DNA of 64,000 bases from Candidatus Binatus sp. (lineage in GTDB: Bacteria > Desulfobacterota > Binatia > Binatales > Binataceae). Under the pieces are notes generated by a model, which saw nothing but the letters and a program-made list of their open reading frames with translations, ran no database searches and had not been told where the DNA came from. The position numbers and the translations under genes were made by a program. This document shows, piece after piece, positions 34,869 to 42,660 of this stretch (position 1 is the stretch's first letter; each line of letters begins with the position of its first letter). The stretch spans positions 1 through 64,000 of the forward strand of contig NZ_JAUSKL010000046.1 of NCBI RefSeq assembly GCF_030646925.1, written 5' to 3'.

Positions 34869-35855
34869 GTGGAATTCGGTATCCAAATTGCGAATATGCC
34901 CCCGGCCAGGTTTCGCGAAATCGCGCAAACCGCCGAGGGCCTCGGCTTCGATCTGATCCTCTTTCCGGATCATATCGTGATGGAAGGTCCGGAGCGGCAG
35001 ATGGATCCGCACGCGCTCGCTTACGATCATATCGCGGTGGCCGCGGCGCTGATGGAGGCGACCAAAAAAATCCGTATCGGGCACCTCGTGCTGTGCAACC
35101 TGTTTCGCCATCCGGCGATCACCGCGCAAAGCCTGATGACGCTGGATCACTTAAGCAATGGCCGATTGATCGCAGGCCTCGGCACCGGATGGACTGAGAC
35201 GGAATTCAGGATGACGGGAATCAGCTTCCCGCCGATCGCGGAGCGGCTCCGGATGCTCGACGAAGCGCTGACCTGTATCCGCTCACTGTGGAGTAACGAG
35301 CAGACCAATTTCGACGGCGAGTTCTATCATCTGAAGGACGCGATCCTGTGGCCCAAGCCGATCCAGAAGCCGTATCCGCCGATTCTGCTCGGCGGCGGCG
35401 GCAAGGGATTGCTGCGAATCGCGGCTAAGCATGCCGATATCGTGAATATCATCTCGGAAGCGGGCAAAATGGGGCACATCTCGCTCGAGTACATCCGCAA
35501 GATGACCACCGACGCCTTTCGCGAGAAGGCCGATTTCGTGCGCGCCGAAGCGAAGAAACATGGCCGCAATCCCGCCGCGATCCGCTTGAGCAATGCTATC
35601 TTCGCGCCGACGGTCACCGAGACTCGCGAAGAAGGCCGTCAGGCTGCCGAGATGATGGCGCAGATGTTCGGAATGAGCGTTGATGCGGTCAGGCAATCGC
35701 CGCTCGCGCTGATCGGTACGCCCGACGAATGCGTCGTCGAGTTGAAGCGCCGCGCCAAGGAATGGGACGTGACGCAATTCATCTTTTCGGGTCCGATCGG
35801 CCAGGATGAAAAGGGGCTCCGCCGGCTCCGCGAAGATATCCTGGCGCACGTGTAG
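34869..35855 (+). CDS. LLM-class F420-dependent-type oxidoreductase
   Basis: The 328-residue TIM-barrel protein has the luciferase-like monooxygenase pattern: MEFGIQIANMPPARFREIAQ, LGFDLILFPDHIV, NGRLIAGLGTGW, PYPPILLGGGGKGLLRIAA and a C-terminal GTPDECVVELKRRAKEW. Members use F420 or FMN to oxidise or reduce diverse substrates. The start is a GTG at 34869. No F420-synthesis gene is in the window, so cofactor identity is inference. Confidence 0.85.
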   Translation: MEFGIQIANMPPARFREIAQTAEGLGFDLILFPDHIVMEGPERQMDPHALAYDHIAVAAALMEATKKIRIGHLVLCNLFRHPAITAQSLMTLDHLSNGRLIAGLGTGWTETEFRMTGISFPPIAERLRMLDEALTCIRSLWSNEQTNFDGEFYHLKDAILWPKPIQKPYPPILLGGGGKGLLRIAAKHADIVNIISEAGKMGHISLEYIRKMTTDAFREKADFVRAEAKKHGRNPAAIRLSNAIFAPTVTETREEGRQAAEMMAQMFGMSVDAVRQSPLALIGTPDECVVELKRRAKEWDVTQFIFSGPIGQDEKGLRRLREDILAHV

Positions 35856-35881
35856 CAAGGGAAGCGCGAAAAGAAAAGAGG

Positions 35882-35951
35882 GGAGAAATCTGCGAAACCC
35901 CTCACGGGTTTCGCGCTTCCTGGGGCGATAATATGCGCGCTCCGCGCTGAT
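35882..35951 (-). repeat. Structured interspersed element, copy B
   Basis: This 70-nt element is the partner of 49118-49186 (opposite strand), with 46 of the first 60 aligned bases identical. Two hairpins are conserved; the second, on the minus strand, is GCGAAACCC/GGGTTTCGC. Three base pairs differ between the copies by compensatory changes on both sides. Confidence 0.6.
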
Positions 35952-36016
35952 AATAGCATCCTGAAAAGCGCGGCAGCGATGACGAGTCTCGCTCCCCCCG
36001 CAGCGCGCGATCGCCC

Positions 36017-36177
36017 GGGTAGAGCGGGCGTCCCTGCCCGCCGCTGATTGCCGGCGCCGATGCAATCGCACAATATCTACGCCGCATCGCTTGCCCCGAC
36101 GCATGCATTCCGCGTCAATGCTCCGCCAGCATCGCCGCCACGCAATTCGGAGGCGGGCAGGGACGCCCGCCCTACCC
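36017..36177. repeat. Foldback element with 26-bp inverted arms
   Basis: Arms at 36017-36042 (GGGTAGAGCGGGCGTCCC onward) and 36152-36177 are reverse complements with 25 of 26 bases matching, 109 bp apart. Each arm itself contains a smaller stem (GGCGGGCAGGGACGCCCGCC). No transposase is nearby, so this looks like a MITE-like or REP/BIME-like element. Confidence 0.55.
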
Positions 36178-36226
36178 ACTTTTGAGCGAAGGCTGCCGGA
36201 GTCGAAGGATCCCTTGCGCTCCTTTC

Positions 36227-36273
36227 TGTCATTCCCGCGCGATGGCTGCCGCGCGAGGAATCCCGGATCTTTT
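36227..36273 (+). repeat. Interspersed repeat, copy related to 11357-11404
   Basis: Reads TGTCATTC..GCGA.GGCTGC..GAATCCCGGAT with a T-rich end. Internal CGCGC/GCGCG can pair. The minus-strand copy at 11357 shares the skeleton. Confidence 0.5.
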
Positions 36274-36288
36274 GCGGATATCGTGCGA

Positions 36289-36723
36289 TTAAATGTTGAA
36301 CGACAGCGCGTGCTTGCGCTTGTCGGCGAGCGATTGCAGCGTCGCCGTGCGCAGGATCGAATTGACCGTATCGCGCACCTCGCGCCACACGTCGCGCATC
36401 GCGCACGCTTGCTCGCGCGGGCAGTTCGCCGAGTTTTCCTCGAGGCATTCGACCGGGACGTAGTCGCCCTCGACGATCTCGACCACGTCGGCCATCGTGA
36501 TTCGCGACGGCGGCTTGGCGAGCATGTAGCCGCCGCTCGGTCCCTTCTGGCTGGCGACCAGGCCGCCGCGTTTAAGCTCGATCAAGAGCCGCCGCAAGTA
36601 GTTCTCCGGGATGTCCTGGGTCTCGGCGATCTCCTCGACCCGGATCGGGATGTTCGATGGATACCGCTCCGCCAGATGCAGCAAAGCCTTCAGGGAATAA
36701 TCAACGCCGACGCCGAATTTCAT
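36289..36723 (-). CDS. Rrf2-family iron-sulfur/cysteine regulator
   Basis: The 144-residue protein is a winged-helix Rrf2 factor: VDYSLKALLHLAERYPSN, IPENYLRRLLIELKRGGLV with the DNA-reading helix, GPSGGYMLAKPP, and three cysteines in VECLEENSANCPREQACAM. That C-x7-C-x5-C set resembles the [Fe-S] ligands of IscR, suggesting a cluster-sensing regulator. It is divergent from the sulfite reductase operon, which it probably controls. Confidence 0.88.
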   Translation of the reverse strand: MKFGVGVDYSLKALLHLAERYPSNIPIRVEEIAETQDIPENYLRRLLIELKRGGLVASQKGPSGGYMLAKPPSRITMADVVEIVEGDYVPVECLEENSANCPREQACAMRDVWREVRDTVNSILRTATLQSLADKRKHALSFNI

Positions 36724-36795
36724 CTTTGATCCAACGCCTTTGTAGCATATCGTCCGAATAGATGGAATAGACGACCGACTTTGTCATCTAATTAA

Positions 36796-36824
36796 TTGAC
36801 TAAGTTACTCACACTAGTTATGTT
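36796..36824 (+). promoter_or_regulatory. Promoter of the sulfite reductase operon
   Basis: TTGACT (36796-36801), a 17-bp spacer and TATGTT (36819-36824) form a good sigma70 promoter about 60 bp before the reductase start. The region is AT-rich and contains repeated ACTAAGTTA/ACTAGTTA, which may be part of an Rrf2 operator. Confidence 0.55.
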
Positions 36825-36882
36825 TTACCTACTCGCGCCCATCAAAGAGGTGCAAGCAAGCATCCTGTAGAGGAACGCTGTA

Positions 36883-38502
36883 GTGCCGAGGAAAGAACCA
36901 CAATCCTGGGAAATGGTCTTGAAGCGCAACTCGGTCGAGCGCCTCAAGCACGAACTGTTTCCCACCGAACTCGCCGGCCAATGGAATCGCCTGGCCGAGA
37001 CCTCGTACGAGAAGCTGCCCGAGGAAGATATCGTGCGTCTGCAGTGGTTCGGCATGTACCACGACAAGCCGAAGATCGGCACCTTCATGATGCGCGTGAA
37101 AATTCCGAGCGGCATCCTGAGCGCCGACGGGCTCCGCGCGATCGGCGAGATTTCCGAGACCTACGGACGCGACCAGGGCGAGCTCACGACGCGCCAGAAC
37201 TTCCAGCTTCATTACATCACGCTCGATAAATTTCCCGAGATTCTCGAGCGCCTGAAGCGCGTCGGGCTCACCACGATGGGCGGCTGCGGCGACGTGGTGC
37301 GCAATATCACCGGATGTCCCGTCGCGGGCGTCGATCACGACGAGCTGTTTGACGTGACGCCGCTGATCGCAGAGGCGGCCGGCTTCTTTTACGGCAATCG
37401 CGAGTACTCGGATTTGCCGCGCAAGCACAAGATTACGATCGCGGCGTGCCGCTATCACTGCAATGCGCCGGAAATTAATTGCGTCGCGCTGATCGGGATG
37501 GTCCGCGACGGCCGCGAAGGATTCGCAGTGCGGGTCGGCGGCGGGCAATCCTCGACGCCGCGCCTCGCACGACATCTTGGCGTGTTCATCACGCGCGAAC
37601 AGGCGATGCCCGTGATGCGCGCGATCATCGACGTGTGGAAAGGCACCACCGAGTACCGCATCTCGCGGGTCAAGGCGCGCCTCAAGTTCATGATCGACGA
37701 TTACGGCCCCGCGGAGTTCCGCAAGCTGGTCGAGGCGCGGCTCGGTTACGCGCTCGAGGATCTCGCCGAGACGCCGCTTCCTGACGATGAAAGCGATCAC
37801 ATGGGAATCAGCGCGCAGAAGCAGGACGGCCGCCACTACGCGGGCTTTCCGGTGTACCTAGGCCTGATGAGCGGGCGTCAGATGCGCGCGATCGCAGACC
37901 TGGTCGGATCGTTCGGCGGCGATATCCGGCTCACGCGCCGGCAGAATTTCATCATCACGGGAATCCCGACAGCGCAACTCGACGACGTGATCGCAAAGGT
38001 CGGCGAGATCGGATTTCCACTCAGCGCGAACGGCCTCTATGCGTCATCGATCGGATGCATCGGCGATCCGCATTGCAACTACGCGGTGACGCCGACCAAG
38101 ACCAAGCTCGCGACGATTATCGAGCGCCTGGTGGCCGAGTTTGGCGAACAGGTCGGCGGCCTGAAGCTCAATCTCGACGGATGCCCGCATGCGTGCGCGC
38201 AGCATTGGACCGGCGATATCGGGCTGCAGGGCACCACCGGACGCGGGCCGAACGGCGAGCCACTCGAGGCCTTCGATATCATCCTGCGCGGCGGACTCGG
38301 CAGGGACGCGGCAATCGGCAAGCCGGTGCTGCGCCGCGTGCCGTCCGCGATGGTCGAAGATCAGGTGACCCGCCTCTTCGGCGCATACCTCGAACGACGA
38401 CAAGCGGGCGAGTCCTTCACGCGCTTTTGCGTGCGGACCTCCGACGCGGAATTGACCTCAATCGCAAACGGCAACGCAATCGGCGCTGACGCCGCCGCCT
38501 GA
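36883..38502 (+). CDS. Assimilatory sulfite (or nitrite) reductase, siroheme type
   Basis: The 539-residue enzyme contains two copies of the nitrite/sulfite reductase ferredoxin-like half (GELTTRQNFQLHYI near residue 100; GDIRLTRRQNFIITGI near 350) and the siroheme/[4Fe-4S] cysteines as CIGDPHC and CPHAC. Position directly before an APS reductase indicates sulfite reduction to sulfide. The start is a GTG at 36883 with AGGAA eight bases upstream. It is co-transcribed with cysH. Confidence 0.92.
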   Translation: MPRKEPQSWEMVLKRNSVERLKHELFPTELAGQWNRLAETSYEKLPEEDIVRLQWFGMYHDKPKIGTFMMRVKIPSGILSADGLRAIGEISETYGRDQGELTTRQNFQLHYITLDKFPEILERLKRVGLTTMGGCGDVVRNITGCPVAGVDHDELFDVTPLIAEAAGFFYGNREYSDLPRKHKITIAACRYHCNAPEINCVALIGMVRDGREGFAVRVGGGQSSTPRLARHLGVFITREQAMPVMRAIIDVWKGTTEYRISRVKARLKFMIDDYGPAEFRKLVEARLGYALEDLAETPLPDDESDHMGISAQKQDGRHYAGFPVYLGLMSGRQMRAIADLVGSFGGDIRLTRRQNFIITGIPTAQLDDVIAKVGEIGFPLSANGLYASSIGCIGDPHCNYAVTPTKTKLATIIERLVAEFGEQVGGLKLNLDGCPHACAQHWTGDIGLQGTTGRGPNGEPLEAFDIILRGGLGRDAAIGKPVLRRVPSAMVEDQVTRLFGAYLERRQAGESFTRFCVRTSDAELTSIANGNAIGADAAA

Positions 38503-38523
38503 ACCTCCTCTGAGGACTGTCTG

Positions 38524-39366
38524 ATGGCTCTGCAAATCGAATTGGACGAACAGGTCGAAACTCCCAAGCTCAGCCTGATCATGGATGAACTCGAGGCGGG
38601 TGAAGCCGCCGTCGAGCTCGACGACCGGGACCCGCAAGCAGTCATCGCGTGGGCGATCGATCGCTTCGGCAGCGAGCTCGCGATCTGCTCGAGCTTCCAG
38701 GCCGAGGGCTGCCTGCTGATCGACATGGCGTGGCGAATCGATCCGAAGATTCGCGTCTTCACGATCGATACCGGCCGCCAGCCGCAAGAGACTTACGACT
38801 TGATCGACAAGGTGCGCGATCGCTACGGGATCAATACCGAAATTTTCCTGCCGGAAACGAAAGTGGTCGAGCAGATGGTCACCAAGCACGGCAACAACCT
38901 CTTCTACCGCGACGTCAATCTGCGCCTGCTGTGCTGCCAGGTGCGCAAGGTGCTGCCGCTCCGCCGCGCGCTGATGAACTACAGCGCCTGGATGACGGGG
39001 CTGCGCCGCGATCAGTGGGCGACCCGCTCGAACATCCGCAAGATCGAGATCGATCACGATCACGGCGGAATCGTGAAGCTCGCGCCGCTAGCCGACTGGA
39101 CCGAAGACGAAGTGTGGGACTACATCCGCGCCAACGACGTTCCCTACAACGCGCTCTACGACAAGGGCTACAAGTCGATCGGATGCGGTCCATGCACGCG
39201 CTCGGTCGGCGAGGGCCAGGACGCGCGCGCCGGCCGCTGGTGGTGGGAAACCGGCGCGCCGAAGGAATGCGGGATGCATTGCGCGATCGAGACCGGCGGC
39301 TTCGAGCATGAGTTGGCGGCACTGCTCGGGCGCAACGGCAACGGGCATTCGAACGGAGGCGTTTAG
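38524..39366 (+). CDS. cysH: Adenylylsulfate (APS) reductase, assimilatory
   Basis: CysH reduces APS to sulfite. The 280-residue protein has the PP-loop-like LAICSSFQAEGCLLIDMA, TIDTGRQPQETYDL, the cluster cysteines LLCCQVRK and IGCGPCTRSVG, and the catalytic Cys in APKECGMHC. The CC...CxxC [4Fe-4S] pattern marks an APS rather than PAPS reductase. It follows the sulfite reductase by 21 bp; a gene of unknown function follows. Confidence 0.94.
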   Translation: MALQIELDEQVETPKLSLIMDELEAGEAAVELDDRDPQAVIAWAIDRFGSELAICSSFQAEGCLLIDMAWRIDPKIRVFTIDTGRQPQETYDLIDKVRDRYGINTEIFLPETKVVEQMVTKHGNNLFYRDVNLRLLCCQVRKVLPLRRALMNYSAWMTGLRRDQWATRSNIRKIEIDHDHGGIVKLAPLADWTEDEVWDYIRANDVPYNALYDKGYKSIGCGPCTRSVGEGQDARAGRWWWETGAPKECGMHCAIETGGFEHELAALLGRNGNGHSNGGV

Positions 39367-39370
39367 AACG

Positions 39371-39862
39371 ATGTCGAGCGACGACGAACCCAAAACGGGT
39401 GAGCCGATAACGCTCGACACTCTGCAGCACGATCTCCTGGTTCCGCAAATCCAGGCATTCCTCGAAGCGACCAATGACCCGCAGGCGCGCGAAGTCTATG
39501 GCGCGCTCGCGGCGGCGATCGATCGCCTCGAAGTACCTCCAGAGCTCGCGGCGCGGCTCGGCGCGATCGTCGAAGTCGCCCTGACCAGCGGGCGTATCCG
39601 CAAACTCTTCGGCCCCGGCGCGGAACTATCGCTGAGCGCGCTCTTCATGAAGACGCCGCGCGGCCGCGAGATCGCGCAATCGCTCGGCGAACTGAACAGG
39701 GCGCTCGCGACGCTGAAGGATCAGACAGTCGAGCAGATTACGGCGTCGCAGCGGAGTCCCGGCGCCTACGCGCTGACGCTCAAGACTAGCGGATGCCAGC
39801 TCGTGATTCGCTTCGAGCAAGCCGGCGTGCGCATCGAAAGCCTGGAAGTCGATCTGGGCTAG
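39371..39862 (+). CDS. Hypothetical protein of the sulfate-assimilation operon
   Basis: The 163-residue protein is not recognised. It is mainly helical (REVYGALAAAIDRLEVPPEL, RIRKLFGPGAELSLSALFMK), with a beta-rich C-terminus (QLVIRFEQAGVRIESLEVDLG). There are no Cys clusters or signal peptide. It starts 4 bp after cysH, so it is very likely co-translated with the sulfur genes. Its role is unknown. Confidence 0.65.
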   Translation: MSSDDEPKTGEPITLDTLQHDLLVPQIQAFLEATNDPQAREVYGALAAAIDRLEVPPELAARLGAIVEVALTSGRIRKLFGPGAELSLSALFMKTPRGREIAQSLGELNRALATLKDQTVEQITASQRSPGAYALTLKTSGCQLVIRFEQAGVRIESLEVDLG

Positions 39863-39875
39863 CGATTTTGATCCG

Positions 39876-41189
39876 CTACGGTTCGAGGCGCTCCATCAGG
39901 CGCGGGAACGGAATCGTCTCGCGGATGTGATGGCTCCCGCAGAGCCATCCGGTGACCCGCTCGATGCCCATCCCGAAGCCCGCGTGCGGCACCGAGCCGT
40001 AGCGGCGCAAATCGAGGTACCATTCGAACGGTTCGAGCGGCAGATCGTGCGCGAGAATTTTGCTCCGCAACGTTTCGTAATCGTCCTCGCGCTGTCCGCC
40101 GCCGATAATTTCGCCGTGACCCTCCGGCGCGAGCATATCGACGCATAGCGCGACCTCCGGCCGCGCCGGATCCTGCTTCATGTAGAATGCTTTGCAGACC
40201 GTCGGGTATCGATGCACCATCACAGGGCGATCGAACTCCTCCGACAGCAGGGTTTCTTCATCGCCGCCGAAATCGTCGCCCCAATTGACGGCTGCGCCTT
40301 TGCGCTTCAGCCGCTCGATCGCCTCGTCATAACTGATGCGCGGATACGGCAACTCGGCGGATTTCTCGAGCTTCGAAGTATCGCGCTCAAGCGTCTTCAG
40401 CTCCGCCGATCTGCGCTCGAGCACGCGGCCGACGATGTACGCGACGAACTCTTCTGCGAGCTTCATGTCGCCGTCGAGATCGCAGTACGCGACCTCCGGC
40501 TCGACCATCCAGAATTCCGTGAGATGCCGCCGCGTCTTGGATTTCTCCGCGCGAAAGGTCGGCCCGAAGCAGTACACCTTGCCGAATGCGAGCGCGCCCG
40601 CTTCGACATAGAGTTGCCCGCTCTGTGTGAGATACGCCTTGCGATCGCCGAAGTAATCGACCTCGAACAGATTGGTCGTGCCTTCGCATGAAGTTGGCGT
40701 CAGGATCGGCGAGTCGAACAGCACGAAGCCGCGCTCGTCGAAGAAATCGCGGCATGCCGACGCGATCTCGCTGCGAATCCGCAATATCGCATGCTGGCGC
40801 GACGAGCGCACCCACAGATGCCGGTTGTCGAGCAGGAACGCGACGCCGTGATCCTTCGGCGTGATCGGATAGTCAGTCGAAGGCGCTACAATCGCGATCG
40901 ATTTGAGCGTCAGTTCGTAGCCGCCGGGCGCGCGCTTGTCGGCCCGCACGACGCCGCTTACTTCGAGCGAAGTTTCCTGGCCCATGTGATCGGCGGCGGT
41001 GAAACTCTCCGCGCCGATATCGCCGATCGAGGCGACGCACTGGCAGATCCCGGTCCCGTCGCGGACCTGCAGGAAATGTATTTTGCCGCTCGAGCGCTTG
41101 TTGTTCAGCCAGCCCTTCAGCGTGACTTCATTGCCTTCGTGGCGCGCGAGGTCTTCGACATAAACGTGATTGGAAGCTGGGGCATCCAT
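39876..41189 (-). CDS. asnS: Asparaginyl-tRNA synthetase
   Basis: The 437-residue class IIb synthetase has an N-terminal OB anticodon-binding domain ([20 protein letters not shown]), motif 2 [21 protein letters not shown] and motif 3 [12 protein letters not shown]. The insertions fit AsnRS rather than AspRS. The ATG at 41189 (MDAPAS) was chosen over one three codons earlier. It stands alone, divergent from cvpA. Confidence 0.94.
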   Translation of the reverse strand: MDAPASNHVYVEDLARHEGNEVTLKGWLNNKRSSGKIHFLQVRDGTGICQCVASIGDIGAESFTAADHMGQETSLEVSGVVRADKRAPGGYELTLKSIAIVAPSTDYPITPKDHGVAFLLDNRHLWVRSSRQHAILRIRSEIASACRDFFDERGFVLFDSPILTPTSCEGTTNLFEVDYFGDRKAYLTQSGQLYVEAGALAFGKVYCFGPTFRAEKSKTRRHLTEFWMVEPEVAYCDLDGDMKLAEEFVAYIVGRVLERRSAELKTLERDTSKLEKSAELPYPRISYDEAIERLKRKGAAVNWGDDFGGDEETLLSEEFDRPVMVHRYPTVCKAFYMKQDPARPEVALCVDMLAPEGHGEIIGGGQREDDYETLRSKILAHDLPLEPFEWYLDLRRYGSVPHAGFGMGIERVTGWLCGSHHIRETIPFPRLMERLEP

Positions 41190-41331
41190 GCGCCACATTT
41201 AAGCATATCGGCGCGCGAACTGGAGAGCCGTTCGTCGCTTGCAGGGAACGGCTGCGGTAGGATCGCCGCGAAGGGAGATAGTTCAGCGTGCTGGCATCGG
41301 TGAGAGAATTTGCGGGACGGACTACGTCGCG

Positions 41332-41919
41332 ATGAACGCGCTTGATTACGCGATCATCGCGATCGTCGTGATCGGGGCGTTGCACGGACTCAGGCGCGGC
41401 GCGATCAGGATGGTCACCACGGCGGTGGCGTTGGTCGCCGCGCTGAATTTCGCGTCGTTGTACTATGCACAGGCGGGCGAACTCGCCGGCGCGCAGCTAG
41501 GCGTCAGTCAGGCCGCGGGCGCGGTCATCGGATGGATCGCGGTGTTCCTGTTGATTTTCATCGCGGTCGGAATCATCGGCGCCGCGATCGTTCGCGTGAT
41601 CCATTTCGTGCATCTCGGCTTCCTCGATCGGCTCGGCGGAGCGTTACTCGGCGCCGGGATCGCGACCCTGCTGACGGGAGTCGCGGTGATGCTGATGTCG
41701 GCGATGGCGCCGGACAACACCCCGCTGATTCGCGATTCCCGCTTGGCGCCGCCGCTGATGGCCTATACCGAGAAGATCGACGGATTCATCCCGCAGGAAG
41801 CGAAGCAGACCTATCAGCGCAATCGCGACGACTTGAAGAAATATTGGGACCAGAATGCGACGAAGGGCGCAGGCGTTGCGCTGTTTCCAGACGCGTCGCC
41901 TTCGCCCTCCAGCAATTAA
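41332..41919 (+). CDS. CvpA-family membrane protein
   Basis: The 195-residue protein has four membrane helices and the CvpA pattern: NALDYAIIAIVVIGALHGLRRG and GFLDRLGGALLGAG. CvpA proteins are linked to colicin V production and, more recently, envelope integrity; the mechanism is unclear. The C-terminal tail is soluble and ends in a Ser/Pro-rich segment. It converges on trxA. Confidence 0.85.
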   Translation: MNALDYAIIAIVVIGALHGLRRGAIRMVTTAVALVAALNFASLYYAQAGELAGAQLGVSQAAGAVIGWIAVFLLIFIAVGIIGAAIVRVIHFVHLGFLDRLGGALLGAGIATLLTGVAVMLMSAMAPDNTPLIRDSRLAPPLMAYTEKIDGFIPQEAKQTYQRNRDDLKKYWDQNATKGAGVALFPDASPSPSSN

Positions 41920-41939
41920 CGATTATATAGCGTGCTCGA

Positions 41940-42275
41940 TTACGCGGTGATCGCGCTATCGACTGCCTTTACCAGCGTGCCCCGCGGCACCGCGCCGATA
42001 ATCTGTTCCTTGACCTGACCACCCTTGATGATGAGCAGGTTCGGGATTCCGCGCACGCCGTATTGTGCCGGCGTCGCCGGGTTGTCGTCCACGTTGATCT
42101 TGACGATCTTCAGGCGGCCCGAATACTCGCCGGCGAGGTCGTCGAGGATTGGAGCGATCGCGCGGCACGGGCCGCACCACGGCGCCCAGAAATCGACCAG
42201 GACCGGAGTATCGGACTTGAGAACTTCGTTCTCGAAGCTGCCATCAGTAACATGCACGATTTTGTCGCTCGCCAT
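41940..42275 (-). CDS. trxA: Thioredoxin
   Basis: The 111-residue protein is a canonical thioredoxin with the redox site FWAPWCGPCRAIAP and the cis-Pro GIPNLLII. It reduces disulfides in the cytoplasm, including, plausibly, those of CysH encoded nearby. No export signal is present. Confidence 0.95.
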   Translation of the reverse strand: MASDKIVHVTDGSFENEVLKSDTPVLVDFWAPWCGPCRAIAPILDDLAGEYSGRLKIVKINVDDNPATPAQYGVRGIPNLLIIKGGQVKEQIIGAVPRGTLVKAVDSAITA

Positions 42276-42430
42276 GAATTATTCTCCTGTAGTTGCACAC
42301 TGCAACATAAGTACGGTCGGCTATCCAGTCAAGGCAGCCTGAGCTGTGAACGTGCGGCGCTGCTGACAACATTGTATCTCAATCGCGCGGCTATCGCTTC
42401 ACGATCGTTACGGCGGCGCCGTAGGCCCCG

Positions 42431-42639
42431 ATCGCTTGACCGCGATGCGCTTTCCACTTCGCTGCATAAGCATGCCGGCGCCGATGCTCAATGACGTATT
42501 GCCCGACTTGCTCGAAGAGATGGCTTATCTGCTGAAGCAGCAGGGCGCGGACCCGCTCGAGCCCAAGCTGCGCGCGCTTCGAATCGAGTCGGTATGCGAT
42601 TGCGGTGACGAGAATTGCGCGAGCTTCGCGACCGCGCCC
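42431..42639 (+). repeat. Direct repeat, left copy (flanks oxidase)
   Basis: This 209-bp segment matches 44723-44931 without gaps, with seven substitutions. The two copies flank the minus-strand oxidase gene and carry the 5' part of the gene at 44764. Confidence 0.9.
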
Positions 42640-42660
42640 TTGTCCGCGTCAAACTCATAG
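42472..42660 (+). pseudogene. Truncated copy of the hypothetical gene at 44764
   Basis: Fifty-six residues (MPAPMLNDVLPDLL... to ASFATAP) equal the start of the intact gene, then the frame runs into oxidase-side sequence (LSASNS) and stops. Its TAG overlaps the oxidase stop on the other strand. Confidence 0.85.
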
